From Cheiracanthium punctorium (taxonomy: Eukaryota > Arthropoda > Arachnida > Araneae > Cheiracanthiidae): a DNA stretch of 64,000 nt. The DNA is taken from the NCBI GenBank assembly GCA_038373885.1, contig JAWZYV010016026.1, positions 310,001 through 374,000 of the forward strand. The letters are read 5' to 3'. Of the stretch, positions 1 to 10,748 are shown piece by piece. The position numbers and the translations under genes were made by a program. Numbering within the stretch: the stretch's first letter is position 1; each line of letters opens with the position of its first letter. Below the pieces are notes generated by a model. That model was not told the origin of the DNA and ran no database searches. It saw nothing but the letters and a program-made list of their open reading frames with translations.

Positions 1-514
1 AAGTTTAAATTAATTTATACCAATGTAAATTTGAATTACTTTCATTGTTCATACTTTATAGTTAAAAAATCACATAACATATGAAATTTTTTTATCCTTT
101 GTAATTATATTGTAAAATTATAAAAGTGTAAGATGTAAGATTTTGGGGCCCTAAAATCTGTGGGCCCTAGGCGGTTGCCCCGTTTGCCCTGCCCGTAATT
201 TGGCACTGGCACTAGTTCTAGTAGAGGACTTTTGCAAGGCTGCTGCATGTCACTAACCTAATTCGCAATCATCATCAATGTTATACTTGGATAACAGAAA
301 ATAGAAAAAGAAGGTTAAAAATTCCAGGGAATAAATACTTGTTGCATCTACACTTTGCGAAAGATCAGGTCCTTTTTTGCTAATAGTTTTGTAAATTGAA
401 AGCATTTTATTTCAAAAATTGCGCAAAATATATGACAAACAGAGAGGAGACTAAAAATTAGTGATAAGAAAACAAAATGCTCGTCATCTGTCGAAACGGA
501 AGAGTCAATAATCT
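1..514. other. AT-rich sequence, no gene seen
   Basis: No coding similarity or paired terminal repeats recognised. The only structured part is a GC-rich patch at about 140-215 (GGGGCCC and GGGCCCTAGGC motifs) that resembles the ends of the CAGAGCCT-type hAT MITEs found elsewhere in the window; without target duplications it is only a possible fragment. Confidence 0.4.
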
Positions 515-1086
515 TTAACCCTTTGAGGCGCAACCCTTTCCCAATGCTGTAAAAAAGGCAGCTGTTGCCCTCGCTCGACTTAACGACCAGCAAGAGGGCG
601 GACGATCGAAACGTTCATCGCGTGCCACAGATCTAGACACCCTTTTTTGACGCAGCTGGCTGTGCGGCACGGCCAGCTGCGTCAAAAAAGGGTCTCTAGA
701 TCTGTGGCATGCGATGAACGTTTCCACAGCCAGCTGCGTCAAAAAAGGGTCTCTCGATCTGTGGCACGCGATGAACGTTTCGATCGTCCGCCATCTTGCT
801 GGTCGTTAAGTCGAGCGATGGCAACGGCTGCCCTTTTTGCAGCATTGGGCAATCTATCCAGCTGTTCTCGCGTTCTTCCATTTTTCAGCAGATGTCAGTG
901 CTGTTAAAAAGAATCGCGACCATTTTTTTACGGGAAATGACGTGCTAAAAAGTAAACGATTCTCGTGGAGCTATGTCACCCGCAACTATATTTATAGAAA
1001 TCCAATCTATTCTTCGTGACTGGCAGCAGTCAAAACGTCAGAGTTTGGTGTTCCCAGAGCGGGAACACTGCGAGTTAAAAGGTTAA
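515..1086 (+). mobile_element. piggyBac-type MITE, copy 1
   Basis: Flanked by TTAA at 515-518 and 1083-1086. Left end reads TTAACCCTTTGAGGCGCAAC; the right end, reverse-complemented, starts TTAACCTTTTAACTCGCAGT. A TTAA target with CCCTTT ends is characteristic of piggyBac elements. The core is a large inverted repeat: the left arm (about 540-660) reappears reversed at about 720-850. A 58-bp unit (CAGCTGCGTCAAAAAAGGGT and following) is tandemly duplicated at about 671-785. No transposase reading frame, so non-autonomous. Confidence 0.82.
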
Positions 1087-1308
1087 TGGGTATGAAATAA
1101 ATAAGGTGCAGTTTTCCGATTATGTAATTTCAATGGAACATCTGAAATATTTATAGAAATCCAATCTATTCTTCGTGACTGGCAGCAGTCAAAACGTCAG
1201 AGTTTGGTGTTCCCAGAGCGGGAACACTGCGCGTTAAAAGGTTAATGGGTATGAAATAAATAAGGTGCAGTTTTCCAATTATGTAATGTCAATGGAACAT
1301 CTGAAATA
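991..1308. repeat. 159-bp tandem duplication (two units)
   Basis: Bases 991-1149 and 1150-1308 are the same 159-bp sequence with about three substitutions. The unit contains the right end of the piggyBac MITE plus about 60 bp of flanking DNA, so the duplication happened after the MITE inserted. The second TTAA lies at 1242-1245. Confidence 0.9.
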
Positions 1309-1555
1309 CAGATTGGAGCCCATAAAGCCATACAAATCTCAAACCTAATCCGAAAGAGAAAATTTTTTAATACTCTCGTTGAAAGCATTCTGATCTATGG
1401 AGCAGAAGAATGAACAATAAAGGCAGAAAAAAGGAAAGAAACTTCTAGTAACTGAGATGGACTGCTGGAAAAGAGCTGTCGGAATAACTCGCGTGGAGAA
1501 AAGAGAAATAAAAGGAATGAGAGAAATTATGACACGGCAACAGCAAGACAGTAGC
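1309..1555 (+). pseudogene. Non-LTR reverse transcriptase C-terminal remnant
   Basis: Conceptual translation gives the region that follows the RT palm in many LINE-encoded polymerases: a segment like KAIQISNLIRKRKFFNTLVE, then SILIYGAEE, a TGA stop (about 1409) where Trp of the usual YGAETW motif is expected, then IKAEKR. After a one-base frameshift near 1435 it continues EMDCWKRAVGITRVEKREI, the usual M-x-C-W-R-x-x-G-I thumb motif. The upstream part, with the catalytic palm, is missing and the fragment abuts the 159-bp duplication. It is a decayed LINE relic with one stop and one frameshift; the clade cannot be told from this stretch. It is not related to the other LINE in the window by any obvious sequence match. 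Confidence 0.75.
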
Positions 1556-1577
1556 CAAAGAGGAGGGGAGGGGGTTC

Positions 1578-1665
1578 CAGAGCCTGTTTATCGGTAAAGC
1601 AACCAGGGCACTTGCCCTGGGCCTACCCATTTCAAGGCCCCAAAAATTTTGTACTTTTCGACAAA
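1578..1665. repeat. Possible CAGAGCCT-type hAT MITE end fragment
   Basis: Starts CAGAGCCTG like the hAT MITEs described below and has the same GGGC/GCCC-rich inner sequence (TTGCCCTGGGCC), but no opposite end or target duplication is visible. A similar fragment starts at 16628. Confidence 0.4.
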
Positions 1666-1771
1666 TTCTCGTGCATTAAGAAAATTAAATTGTTTAAAAA
1701 AACTGTATAAAAATTTAATTGCCATTTTCTTGAAAATACTCAAGAGTTGACGGTTAGTTCTCTGGCGTTTT

Positions 1772-1963
1772 CAGAGCCTTATTATCGCAAGGGCAAATCG
1801 AGACTTTGCTCAGGGCTCCAGGCTCGAAAGGGTCCCCAATATCAAATATTCTGAAATATTCTTTTTTATATCAAAATTTTATGAAAAATAAAACAAATTT
1901 CATAGATGGGGCCCCCCAAATTCATCAATGCCCGGGGCCCCTGTTGGTCATAATCAGGCTCTG
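1772..1963. mobile_element. hAT MITE (CAGAGCCT family), copy 1
   Basis: 192 bp with ends CAGAGCCTTATTATCGC and GTCATAATCAGGCTCTG, flanked by the exact 8-bp duplication GGCGTTTT at 1764-1771 and 1964-1971. Eight-base duplications with CA(G)-starting inverted ends are the hAT hallmark. Non-coding. Five further copies lie in this window. Confidence 0.92.
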
Positions 1964-2393
1964 GGCGTTTTACTCCACTAAGGGTATTTGTTATTTGTGA
2001 AAATAAATGTTATTCATGCATACAAAAATCCTTTCATATTCTTTACTGCAATGTACTTACATATTTAGTATTTAAACTTGATATAAATTTTTGTAGCTGT
2101 ACGTGTCCAAAACAACTTAAATGCGTAATATGCAATTTCTCATAAGTGCGAAGGGCCAAAAATTTGTATTGGCCCAGTCTCCCGATATTGTGACTACCAG
2201 GCTTTGGAGGTTTCAATTCAAACCCCATCAAAATCATTGTGTAGATGCAACGATGGGAACGAACAAGTTAAATGTTTCTCTCGTCTTTCCAATCTCTCGA
2301 TGATGAAAGTCTGTGGCCCCTTTCAAGTGAAGCCCATGGTACGTGCCGTATCTGTTGTCGTATCCTAGATACACCACTGATGGTAGTTTTTTC

Positions 2394-2427
2394 CACACTT
2401 CTGCAAATAGTAATTTGCAGAAGTGTG
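2394..2427. repeat. Perfect 15-bp hairpin beside a G tract
   Basis: CACACTTCTGCAAAT at 2394-2408 pairs perfectly with 2413-2427 across a 4-base loop, followed directly by a run of ten or more G. It looks like the end of a foldback or MITE element, but no partner end was found. Confidence 0.7.
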
Positions 2428-3238
2428 TTGGGGGGGGGGGGTGTTGAACTCACCAAAATCTCCCCCTCGGCTCCCCATCAGATCCGAAGTGATTGTTTTC
2501 CAACGTATATCTCCTTTTACGTGTGTTATTTTATAAAGTTCTTAACTAGCTTTACATAGCTGCCAACTGTTCTGATTTTACCGAAAGATTTTCCAACTAA
2601 GGAATGCAATCCGCACTATTTTTCGTCTTGCGGGATTTCGGGATTGAGATTTATTGATCCCGCGGGATTGATATTTCATTTAGGACTTCATTTCAACGGA
2701 GAAAAGTACAAAAAAGTAAGATTTTAAGCACTATGAAGTTTAACATTGATAATAATGATTAATCTTATGAGATAATTTATACAATAACTTACAGAAATAT
2801 GAAAACTATAATCATGATATTCAGAATAATATACTAAGTTATGTCTTATGTTAGTTGCTAAAAATGAGGAATTTACAGAAATATTACAATTTATAACAAA
2901 CATTCACAAACTTACGTTATTTTCTTAGTTGCTGGAAAAAGAACTTACAAAATCGAACCAATCCAATTTTAATTTTGCAAAAAAGAGATTTAATTTTGTA
3001 AAATAATTTAAAGTGTGAATTTGAAAAAAATTAAAATTAAAACATTTTATAATTAATTCGTGACTGTTCTGCTAAGAGATAAATTAGTATGAAATATTTC
3101 AGTTCATTTTGAAGATGGGAAGTTTGCGAAAAATTTAGATTATACGATGCTTGATCCAGACTCCCATTGGAAGATAATTAAAAAAAAAAAAAAAAGCTTT
3201 AAATTAAAATTTGTAAGTATTGATTCGTTTGTTGTTAG

Positions 3239-3465
3239 TGTGAGTACGACAACGCTACACTAGGGCGATCTGTCAAGGGGGGCTGCCTTGGTAGGAGGAC
3301 TTTCTAAGGGTTTCTAACGCGTATTCACGTTACATCTGGAGAAAACCTACCAAAACTCCAGACCGTTGGATCGACAGCCGCGCGATGGGACCCGAACCCG
3401 GGACCTTCACACTTCGGCCATCTACCATTTTCAGTGGTGTATAACCACTGTGCCATGGTGAGGCA
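3239..3465 (-). mobile_element. tRNA-derived SINE, copy 1
   Basis: Read on the minus strand it begins GCCTCACCATGGCACAGTGG, with an A-box-like TGGCACAGTGG and a B-box-like GGTTCGGGTCC, so it carries a Pol III promoter of tRNA type. The 3' part has ACGTGAATACGCGTTAGAA, shared with the other copies. It is flanked by the 13-bp duplication CGTTTGTTGTTAG at 3226-3238 and 3466-3478, as expected for LINE-driven insertion. Confidence 0.9.
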
Positions 3466-3546
3466 CGTTTGTTGTTAGATAAGAGACATAAATTAAATAT
3501 GCAAAAAATTTCGGTCTATTGATTGGGAAAGCAGCGTGAAATTGTA

Positions 3547-3949
3547 TTAGGTTGTAACGAAAGTTTCCCGCCACCGCAAACATCGTCAGCACACAGTTCG
3601 CGTTGGCGTATTGGCTCATATTTTGTCAAACGATTTTTGGCATTTGAAAGAAAGGGGCTTACTTTATAACACTGTTTTGTGAAATCTGTAAAAAATATAG
3701 TTATCATTAAGTATAAGGTGTCCCAAATGGAACTATCACTCTAGAGGATTAGAACCATCCTTTACTTCCATTTGTGTTGCAAAAAGTCAGCTACATAGTA
3801 TCAACAAATTATGAGTACAGCTTTAAGTACTATTGTTGTATCATGTGACACTGTGCAGGTTTGGTACCGAAAGTTCAAAATCAGTTATGTAAGGAGTTAG
3901 AAGTTAGTTTTTCAGGCAGATATGGCGGAAAACTTTCGTTACAACCTGA
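3547..3949. mobile_element. mariner-type MITE, TTAGGTTGTAACG ends
   Basis: Inverted ends TTAGGTTGTAACGAAAGTTT and its near-complement at 3925-3949, flanked by TA at 3545-3546 and 3950-3951. The related uninterrupted sequence near 56510 has a single TA at this point, which confirms the insertion. About 403 bp with no transposase frame. The TA target and TTAGGTTG-type end place it with mariner. Confidence 0.88.
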
Positions 3950-4020
3950 TAATAAAGAATAATTTATTTCTCAGTGTCAATCCAGCGGGATTACGATCCT
4001 GCTAGTGAGATTACGATTCA

Positions 4021-5935
4021 TATCTTCGAGGAACTTTGTAGAGAGAATAGTAAATCAATATCACTCCGAATTTCGAATCGCATCTTTGTGAATCCGCAAA
4101 ATTCGCTTAGTATGTGCTTATGAAAAGTGTAGGGACATGGAAGGTTATGGAAAAATAAAGAATAAATAAACGAGTAAATAAGGAAATGAAACGGCGAGTC
4201 AATCCGTTCGGTTTTCGAACAAAATCCCTTTTCATTCGTCCGGCCTTGATTACGTAACTATTTAAACAGATGGTGGCCAATTCGAATTTACTCACAAGTA
4301 CTTAAAGGACAAGCATTCGTGCGTGTTAGTGGCAGCTCACGGAATATTTGGGTGACGGTTTACAGTTTTCGCATTTGGAGTCCGAAATTAAAAATCTACA
4401 GCAAGGATCAACAGTTAGAAGGCAAAAACAGAGTCGTATCTAGGGGCTGGCCAGGCGGGCGGTTGCCAGGGCGCCTTTTGCAGACTTTGTGCTATTTCTC
4501 TTCCTAGAAAATTAGTATTTTGGGCGCAAAATTCAAATTTTGAGAGGGGCGCTTATGACTTTAACCACGACTGTGGGCAAAAATAGCCTGGACTGGGGTT
4601 GATTTTGCAGCAAGGCCTAGGCCGATATGGGGGGGGGGGTTGATCCACCCCCACCCCCCGTCCGAAATTTTGGCTAATACATCAGTAATTTTTTATTTGC
4701 GTTGATTCTTGAGATTAATTAAAGTTGTAAAAAGTTCAGTGTTAATTTTTTTTTTCTGGCCACAGCTCGCAGAATAGCACAAGTGTATTATACACTGAAC
4801 AAATAATATTCATAATGGGCTGAGGCTTTTTTTTTTATGCCATCGTTATTTTCATGAATAGAATTTATTCCTATTAAGAATGAACTCTTGGATTGACCCA
4901 AAAGTTCGTTCGTTCTTTCCCCCTCCCCCCCTCTCCGCTTACGTAAATGATTGCTCGCGACATAAATGATTGCTCACGATGTAAATGATTTTCGACAAAA
5001 TGAGTTAAATGACTTTCAACACTTCATTTGGATATGTTAAATATAATGGCATCACAGGTGAAGTATAGCCTTAATCGCGGACTGAGGTGTTTAGAGGGTT
5101 TAAACACCCCCTTAGTGTATGCGAAAAACACTAATTTTGGTGCATATCCACCTTTTGTATCCGTGACTCAGAATAGTATACGGTAAGAATACTTTTACAT
5201 TTCACATAAATTTTGAAAATTTTATATTAATTTTAAAAAATGATATTAACTCTGTAATTTAATGAGTAGAAAAGAAAATTCATTACGAAGAAAATTAAGT
5301 ATTTGTGATGCAACTGAAATTTGTTACAAAATATTAAAAAAATTTACTATCACTCAAATTTTACAGTAAAAATGGACAAACAAACACCTCAGCTGGACGT
5401 CTCATATGTGAAAACTTTAGCTACGCGTTGATTGTTTTCAATTTAGCCTTCTTCGATCTTATCACTTTCAGCAACTTCATTGGATATGAAAATGGGATGC
5501 ACTTATTTCCAGGGCCGTATTCAGGATTTTAAATTTAAAATTTCTATACAATGATAATTTATGTTGATTTTTGTCATCGGAGTTTATCAAGCAAATGCAT
5601 AAGCTCTCATAGATTCAGGTTCTAAGGACAGTGACTCTAAATAAGTATTTAGTGTCTTATTGCCATTAACCTGTTCGCTTCCATCGTTGCAAGGACACGA
5701 CGGCAGCGATTGTCCTTTCTGTAAGCAGGAATCGATCCAGAAACTTTCTACAGGGTCCCAATTTTGTGAAAACTGTATATATTTTTTTAATTTCTATATC
5801 TATTTTTGTGAATTTTCATACCAAATTTTATAAAAGACTTTTTAAAAAATATCTTACATAAATATAAGGTAGAATGCTAATGAAGGGTTTCTTGACACTT
5901 TGAAGCACAAGCTTTTTCACATCATTATAGAAGAC
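4021..5935. other. AT-rich stretch without recognised genes
   Basis: No coding similarity. It holds a GC-rich patch at 4440-4560, a G/C homopolymer block at about 4629-4661 and a lone CAGGGCCGTATTCAGG motif near 5510 that looks like a hAT left end without a partner. Confidence 0.4.
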
Positions 5936-5942
5936 TAACTGG

Positions 5943-6065
5943 GTAGTCTTCCCAACGCTGAAAAAGTGCAGCTGTTGTCATCGTTCCATTTAACTACCAA
6001 CAACATGGCGGTTGCCGATCGAATAACCCATGTGGCACCATAGAGCTAAGGAAATGTTCTGTTGG
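5943..6065. mobile_element. Fragment of a piggyBac-type MITE relative
   Basis: CCCAACGCTGAAAAAGTGCA, CCATTTAACTACCAACAACA and the following bases match the left arm of the divergent piggyBac-like copy at 9879-10231. The fragment directly abuts the TTAA of the next element. Confidence 0.6.
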
Positions 6066-6585
6066 TTAACCCTTTAACGCGCAGTGTTTCCGCTCTGGGA
6101 ACACCAAACTCTGACGTTTTGACTGCTGCCAGTCACGAAGAACAGATTTGATTTCTATAAAAATAGTTGCGGGTGTCATAGGTCCACGAGAATCCTTTTA
6201 CTTTTTCAGCACGTAATTTCCCGTAAAAAAAATTGTCACGATTATTTTTAACAGCACTGACATCTGCTGTAAAATGGAAGAATGCGAGAACAGCTGGATA
6301 GATTGCCCAATGCTGAAAAAAGGGCAGCCGTTGACATCGCTCGACTTAACGACCAGCAAGAGGGCGGACGATCGAAACGTTCATCGCATGCCACAGATCT
6401 AGAGACCCTTCTCTTACGACAGCTGGCTGTGCGGCACAGCCAGCTGTCGTCGAAAAAGGGTCTTTAGATCTTTGGCATGCGATGAACGTTTCGATCGTCC
6501 GCCCTCTTGCTGGTCGTTCAGTCGAGCGATGTCAACGGCTGCCCTTTTTTCAGCATTGGGAAAGGGTTGCGCCTCAAAGGGTTAA
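6066..6585 (-). mobile_element. piggyBac-type MITE, copy 2 (complete)
   Basis: 520 bp between TTAA at 6066-6069 and TTAA at 6582-6585. Ends are TTAACCCTTTAACGCGCAGT and, reversed, TTAACCCTTTGAGGCGCAAC. Bases 6309-6557 form one near-perfect palindrome centred at about 6433 (GGCTGTGCGGCACAGCC at the middle), giving arms of about 125 bp. Non-coding. It is the least disturbed copy of the family here. Confidence 0.88.
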
Positions 6586-7657
6586 GTGGTCTGAAATTTA
6601 TTTATTTAAAGAGGAGGGAAGCCGCCATCAAACCGCAGTTCTCAAAGACCTTGGAAAAAGTGTGAGCGTAAAAATTTCTTATATTAGTAAAATTGAAAAT
6701 CTTCTCATTAATGCATAAATGAAAATTTAAGAATTATTTAAATTTTTTTTCCCTTCGAATGACGCGTTCTTCCAAAAAATATAATTCGTTGTTCTTGAAA
6801 CTAAAATAGGAGATTTAATTCACAGTATTGTTACTTTGTTTTTTGAGAGAGCGTAATTTGTGCAGAATGGGTGTTGGTTTGTGTATAGTCATCAGGTTCC
6901 GCTCTGTAACTCCATGCCGACTTTCTCATCAGCTACGATATCGCAAGTCGGATGATGGTTATCTGCCGCCGCATCGGTATCTAATTGCATCACTCGGTTT
7001 CCATGACTGTGGTCGATAAAATAAAAATAGGCAACATATCTTTCTTAGCTCATTTTGGATTGATGATGCGTTTTCGCAACATAAAGTAAACCAAAAATTT
7101 AAAAACTTAATTTTAAAATTACCTGCACATTGACATTTGTTTCTAACACGATTTTGTGTTAAAAGTCAAATTTAATATTATTTTCATATTTGCGTCATTA
7201 ATATATATATACACGCTTTCTGTGTTTGTAAACAAACAATAACGGTTCCAAGCTTAGTGAACATTCCGAGTTTAACTTTGTGGATAACAGAATAATATCC
7301 TTTGAAAATATTTGCATATAAAACACGTTTAGAGTATAAAATTTAATTTTGATTGATCTTTTTTATGGAACAAAAATATTTTTGAGTAGACCAATATAGG
7401 AAATATAAGTAAATAAAAATTTTATGTTTATTATTTGAGTAAATATAATATTTTTGAAAATTATTTTAACTGTCTTATTTAATCATTAAGTGAGTGTTAG
7501 GAAGTCATTATTAAGTACTTTGACGAGACGATTGAAAAATGTATGCAGTCCTTAATGGGTTAAAAAAAACAACCTGATGTGGATATTACATTATTTCCAT
7601 TCTTATCTATTATATTACAGTAAAACCGCAATGCATCGTTTTTCATGGGGTGCGTAG

Positions 7658-7700
<43 letters not shown>

Positions 7701-8115
7701 TGAAGCAGGGGAAAAACGACGAATGCGGATTAAAGTAAAAAAGTAAAAAAAAATAAAACGATGTTTACGCATGCTCACAGTGTATACGTTATACCACAAT
7801 AAATACTATTTTTTTTTTATTATGAATGGTAAAATAAGCTAATTGAGGTTGTTGAATACTGATGAGAAAATGCTCGCGCTTCAAAGGGTTAAACAACAAA
7901 CTTTTAAGGTTTATGATATTTTTATTTACTTATTTTTCGTGTGTGTGTGTGATATATGCATGTATATAAAAAAAGTTCGTGCAGTTTCAAATGCTGCTCC
8001 TGCGTCAAACATGCCACTAGTGTAGACTCAGCCTCACCAGCATGAATATTATTCTTTTCCTCTTCGCCATTTTCATTTTTTTGGCATCACCACAGATTTG
8101 TTAAGTGCTTAGGAT
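6586..8115. other. AT-rich DNA with poly-A and a piggyBac end fragment
   Basis: No genes recognised. Contains a CA repeat running into poly-A at about 7660-7698, and a right-end remnant of the piggyBac-type family at about 7866-7892 (GCGCTTCAAAGGGTTAA). Confidence 0.5.
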
Positions 8116-8123
8116 ATCGGATA

Positions 8124-9027
8124 CAGGGCCGTAACCAGAGGGGGGGGGCTATGGGGGCTAAGCCCTACCTAGCAGGCTTTTAGCCCCCCCCCTAAGATTT
8201 TCAAAAAATTTGTAAATTTATAGATAAATACTAATGTTTAGAAATGAATTATCTTTAACAATCGTTAAATTTTTCATCATTAAAAATAACCATTGTTTAG
8301 AGGGAATTTCTTATCACAATTCCTAGACTTCTATGTATATATACAGTTAATTGTTTTGCTGTTCTTGGTTGCGCGTAGCATCGGATCTTGGATTTTTCCG
8401 AGAACCCAAAACTGCCACTCAAAGCTTTCGAGGGGGAGTAAAAACTTAAAAAATTCAACGTGTTCATGTTTGCATTCAAAATGGCGGCGAACATTTTCAA
8501 CATTTTCTCTGAAGACTGATACTGTAAAAAATTGGAATTCAATTATGTTTTTCAAAAACAAAATGATCACAGGATTAAGTAACGTGTGTCTCCGTTTTCT
8601 GTTTTACCTCACACATAAAGTTGTAACAGTCCCCAACAGTGCTCGAAATCGTATAGTTGCCACATTCGTCAGATTTAAAGGTAATCAGAAAAACCAACGG
8701 GCACTCTTTTAAACTGATCGCTCTGTGTAATATTTATATTTTGATTTATCATACATATTTAAAATGAAACATAAATAAAATGGATTTTTCAGTCAATTTT
8801 CATTTGAATATTTTTCATTCAACCTCAATGAAAAATTTATTAACATAATGAATGTTAAATACGTATTTAAAAAATACGGCGTTTTGTGAAACAAATACTC
8901 TAAAAAAAAAGTACAAATTGAAAAACAGTCTCTTCCTTCGCCCCTCGATTACTAATACTTATATTCGGTCAGCCCCCCTAACTAGATTCAAAGCCCTACC
9001 TAACATTTCATCCTGGTTACAGCCCTG
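8124..9027. mobile_element. 904-bp hAT element, CAGGGCCGTAACCAG ends
   Basis: Ends CAGGGCCGTAACCAG and CTGGTTACAGCCCTG are inverted, and the exact 8-bp duplication ATCGGATA lies at 8116-8123 and 9028-9035. Runs of G sit just inside the left end and CCCCCC inside the right. A 139-residue open frame at 8293-8712 shows no transposase motif and is probably chance. Bases 8521-8680 recur near 43140-43270 (inverted) and 43740-43935. Confidence 0.88.
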
Positions 9028-9295
9028 ATCGGATATCGCATTGTCGCAACGTCTTGATCAAGAGAAATAGAATCACTCCATTTCACACCCCCTATTACAC
9101 GCTACCACTTCTTGATCTGCAACATTATCAAATCAAGGAATCATACAATCATTACCAAGAAGTAATTAAGGTTTATATGCCATGAGTGTGCATCCACATT
9201 GACCTTAATTTCATTTCGGCCAGAGAGAAGAATTTTTACAGCGATGAACGCGAGAAAAGCGATTTTTTCACGGACGATATTACATGCGGGTTTCC

Positions 9296-9774
9296 TTAAC
9301 CCTTTGAGGCGCAACCCTGTCCCAATGCTGAAAAAAGGGCAGCCGTTGCCATCGCTCGACTTAACGACCAGCAAGATGGCGGACGATCGAAACGTTCATC
9401 CAGATCTGTGGCACAGCCAGCTGTCGTCAAAAAAGGGTCTCTAGATCTGTGGCACGCGATGAACGTTTCGATCGTCCGCCCTCTTGCTGGTCGTTAAGTC
9501 GAGCGATGGCAACGGCTGCCCTTTTTCCAGCATTGGGCAATCTATCCAGCTGTTCTTGCATTCTTCCATTTTTCAGCAGATGTCAGTGCTGTTAAAAAGA
9601 ATCGTGACCATTTTTGACGGGAAAGGACGTGCTAAAAAGGTAAAGGATTCTCGTGGAGCTATGTCACCCGCAACTATTTTTATAGAAATGAAATCTTTTC
9701 TTCGTGACTGGCAACAGTCAAAACGTCAGAGTTTGGTGTTTCAAAAGCGGGAACACTGCGCGTTAAAGGGTTAA
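9296..9774 (+). mobile_element. piggyBac-type MITE, copy 3
   Basis: TTAA at 9296-9299 and 9771-9774, ends TTAACCCTTTGAGGCGCAAC and GCGCGTTAAAGGGTTAA. Same arrangement as copies 1 and 2, but the central palindrome has lost part of its left arm (jump at about 9400). Confidence 0.87.
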
Positions 9775-9878
9775 ATACAGTTTGTGGGGGTCCATAAGAA
9801 TAAAACGATCAAAATCGGAAAACGATGAATGCGGGAAGATCGGGGTTCCAGTGTATACAAATTTTTGATGCACATCAT

Positions 9879-10231
9879 TTAACCCTTTGACGCGCGGTAG
9901 TTGCGCCGTGAAGCCACCTTATTTCAGCGTTTCTTCAATGCGTCGCAAAAAGTAGGGTTAAATGGTCCCAACGCTGAAAAAGTGAGCTATTGAAATCGAC
10001 CCATTTAACTACCAGCAACATGGCGGACGATGCAATCGCCCATCTGGCACCACAGAGCTTACGACGTTTTCTGACACAGCTGGCTGTGTGGAAAATAGGC
10101 GATTTGATCGACCGCTGTGTTGTTGGTAGTTAAATGGATCGATGAAAGCGGCTGTACTTTTTCAGCGTTGGGCAATCTATCCAGTGGGTCTTCCAGATTG
10201 ATGTGAAAATGGTTGCGCTTCAAATGGTTAT
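9879..10231. mobile_element. Divergent piggyBac-type MITE
   Basis: Starts at TTAA (9879-9882) with CCCTTTGACGCGCGGTAG and ends GCGCTTCAAATGGTTAT, where the expected TTAA has become TTAT. The interior keeps the palindromic plan: CCATTTAACTACCAGCAACA at about 9989 is answered by its complement near 10125. No coding sequence. Confidence 0.72.
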
Positions 10232-10585
10232 ACCTAAATCTATTTGTCCCTGTAATCGCCGGTTTTAATTTGTTCCGGTAAAAGCAGGCACGTGCCAACA
10301 GGGGGGGCAGGGGGGTTTATCGCCCCCTCGGTAAATGTGTAGAAGGGGCGAACTATATAATTCACCCCTTCTGTATTTTAGCACCCTCAATAGTTTGCTT
10401 ACAATAGTTTTCTTCTTCAGGATAGGGGGAAACAATTTTTCCAGCCCTTCCCCTCAAGAAAAGGCTTATTTAAACAAACTAATGAGGCATATAAACGAAA
10501 ATTTTACTAGCTCAAACGGAAGGGGGGGGGGCGAAATAGCTGCCACCACCTATCCCCTTCCGCACGAAGAAAACTGTTATTTTAA

Positions 10586-10605
10586 CCTGACCTGACCTGA
10601 CCTGA
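10586..10605 (-). repeat. (TCAGG)4 tail at the LINE 3' end
   Basis: Four perfect TCAGG units on the minus strand (CCTGA on the plus strand) sit exactly at the downstream edge of the minus-strand LINE. TCAGG is known as a telomeric unit in some beetles, but a simple repeat tail of a LINE is the plainer reading. Confidence 0.75.
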
Positions 10606-10748
10606 GCGAATACGGTAATTGGAGTACCTAGCGTAAGGACGCTTTTACCTCCAGTAGGCTGAGGTAGCATTAAGCTGTGGACCTCGTGAGATGTGTCGTT
10701 TTAAAAGGTGCGATGAATCGCATTGGTGAGCCTGTGCCCTGGATGTCA

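Larger units (their letters stand above)
2598..4020 (-). mobile_element. hAT element (TAGGGAATGC family), interrupted copy 1
   Basis: Reverse-oriented relative of the complete copy at 56423-57221: both share TAAGGAATGCAATCCGC-type ends, CGGGATTGAGATTTATTGAT and the sequence around TCTCAGTGTCAATCC. The distal end is degraded after about 4020, so no target duplication could be read. A SINE (3239-3465) and a mariner MITE (3547-3949) are inserted in it, and the other copy supplies the empty site for both. Confidence 0.75.

Noticed and set aside
3340..3465. Genuine tRNA gene
   Set aside because: The A- and B-box-like sequences lack a foldable cloverleaf and belong to a dispersed SINE with target duplications.
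8293..8712. 139-residue open frame in the 904-bp hAT element
   Set aside because: No hAT transposase motif, low-complexity composition, and part of it recurs at 43.2-43.9 kb as non-coding repeat.
10586..10605. Interstitial telomere
   Set aside because: Only four TCAGG units, placed exactly at a LINE end, so a LINE tail is simpler.
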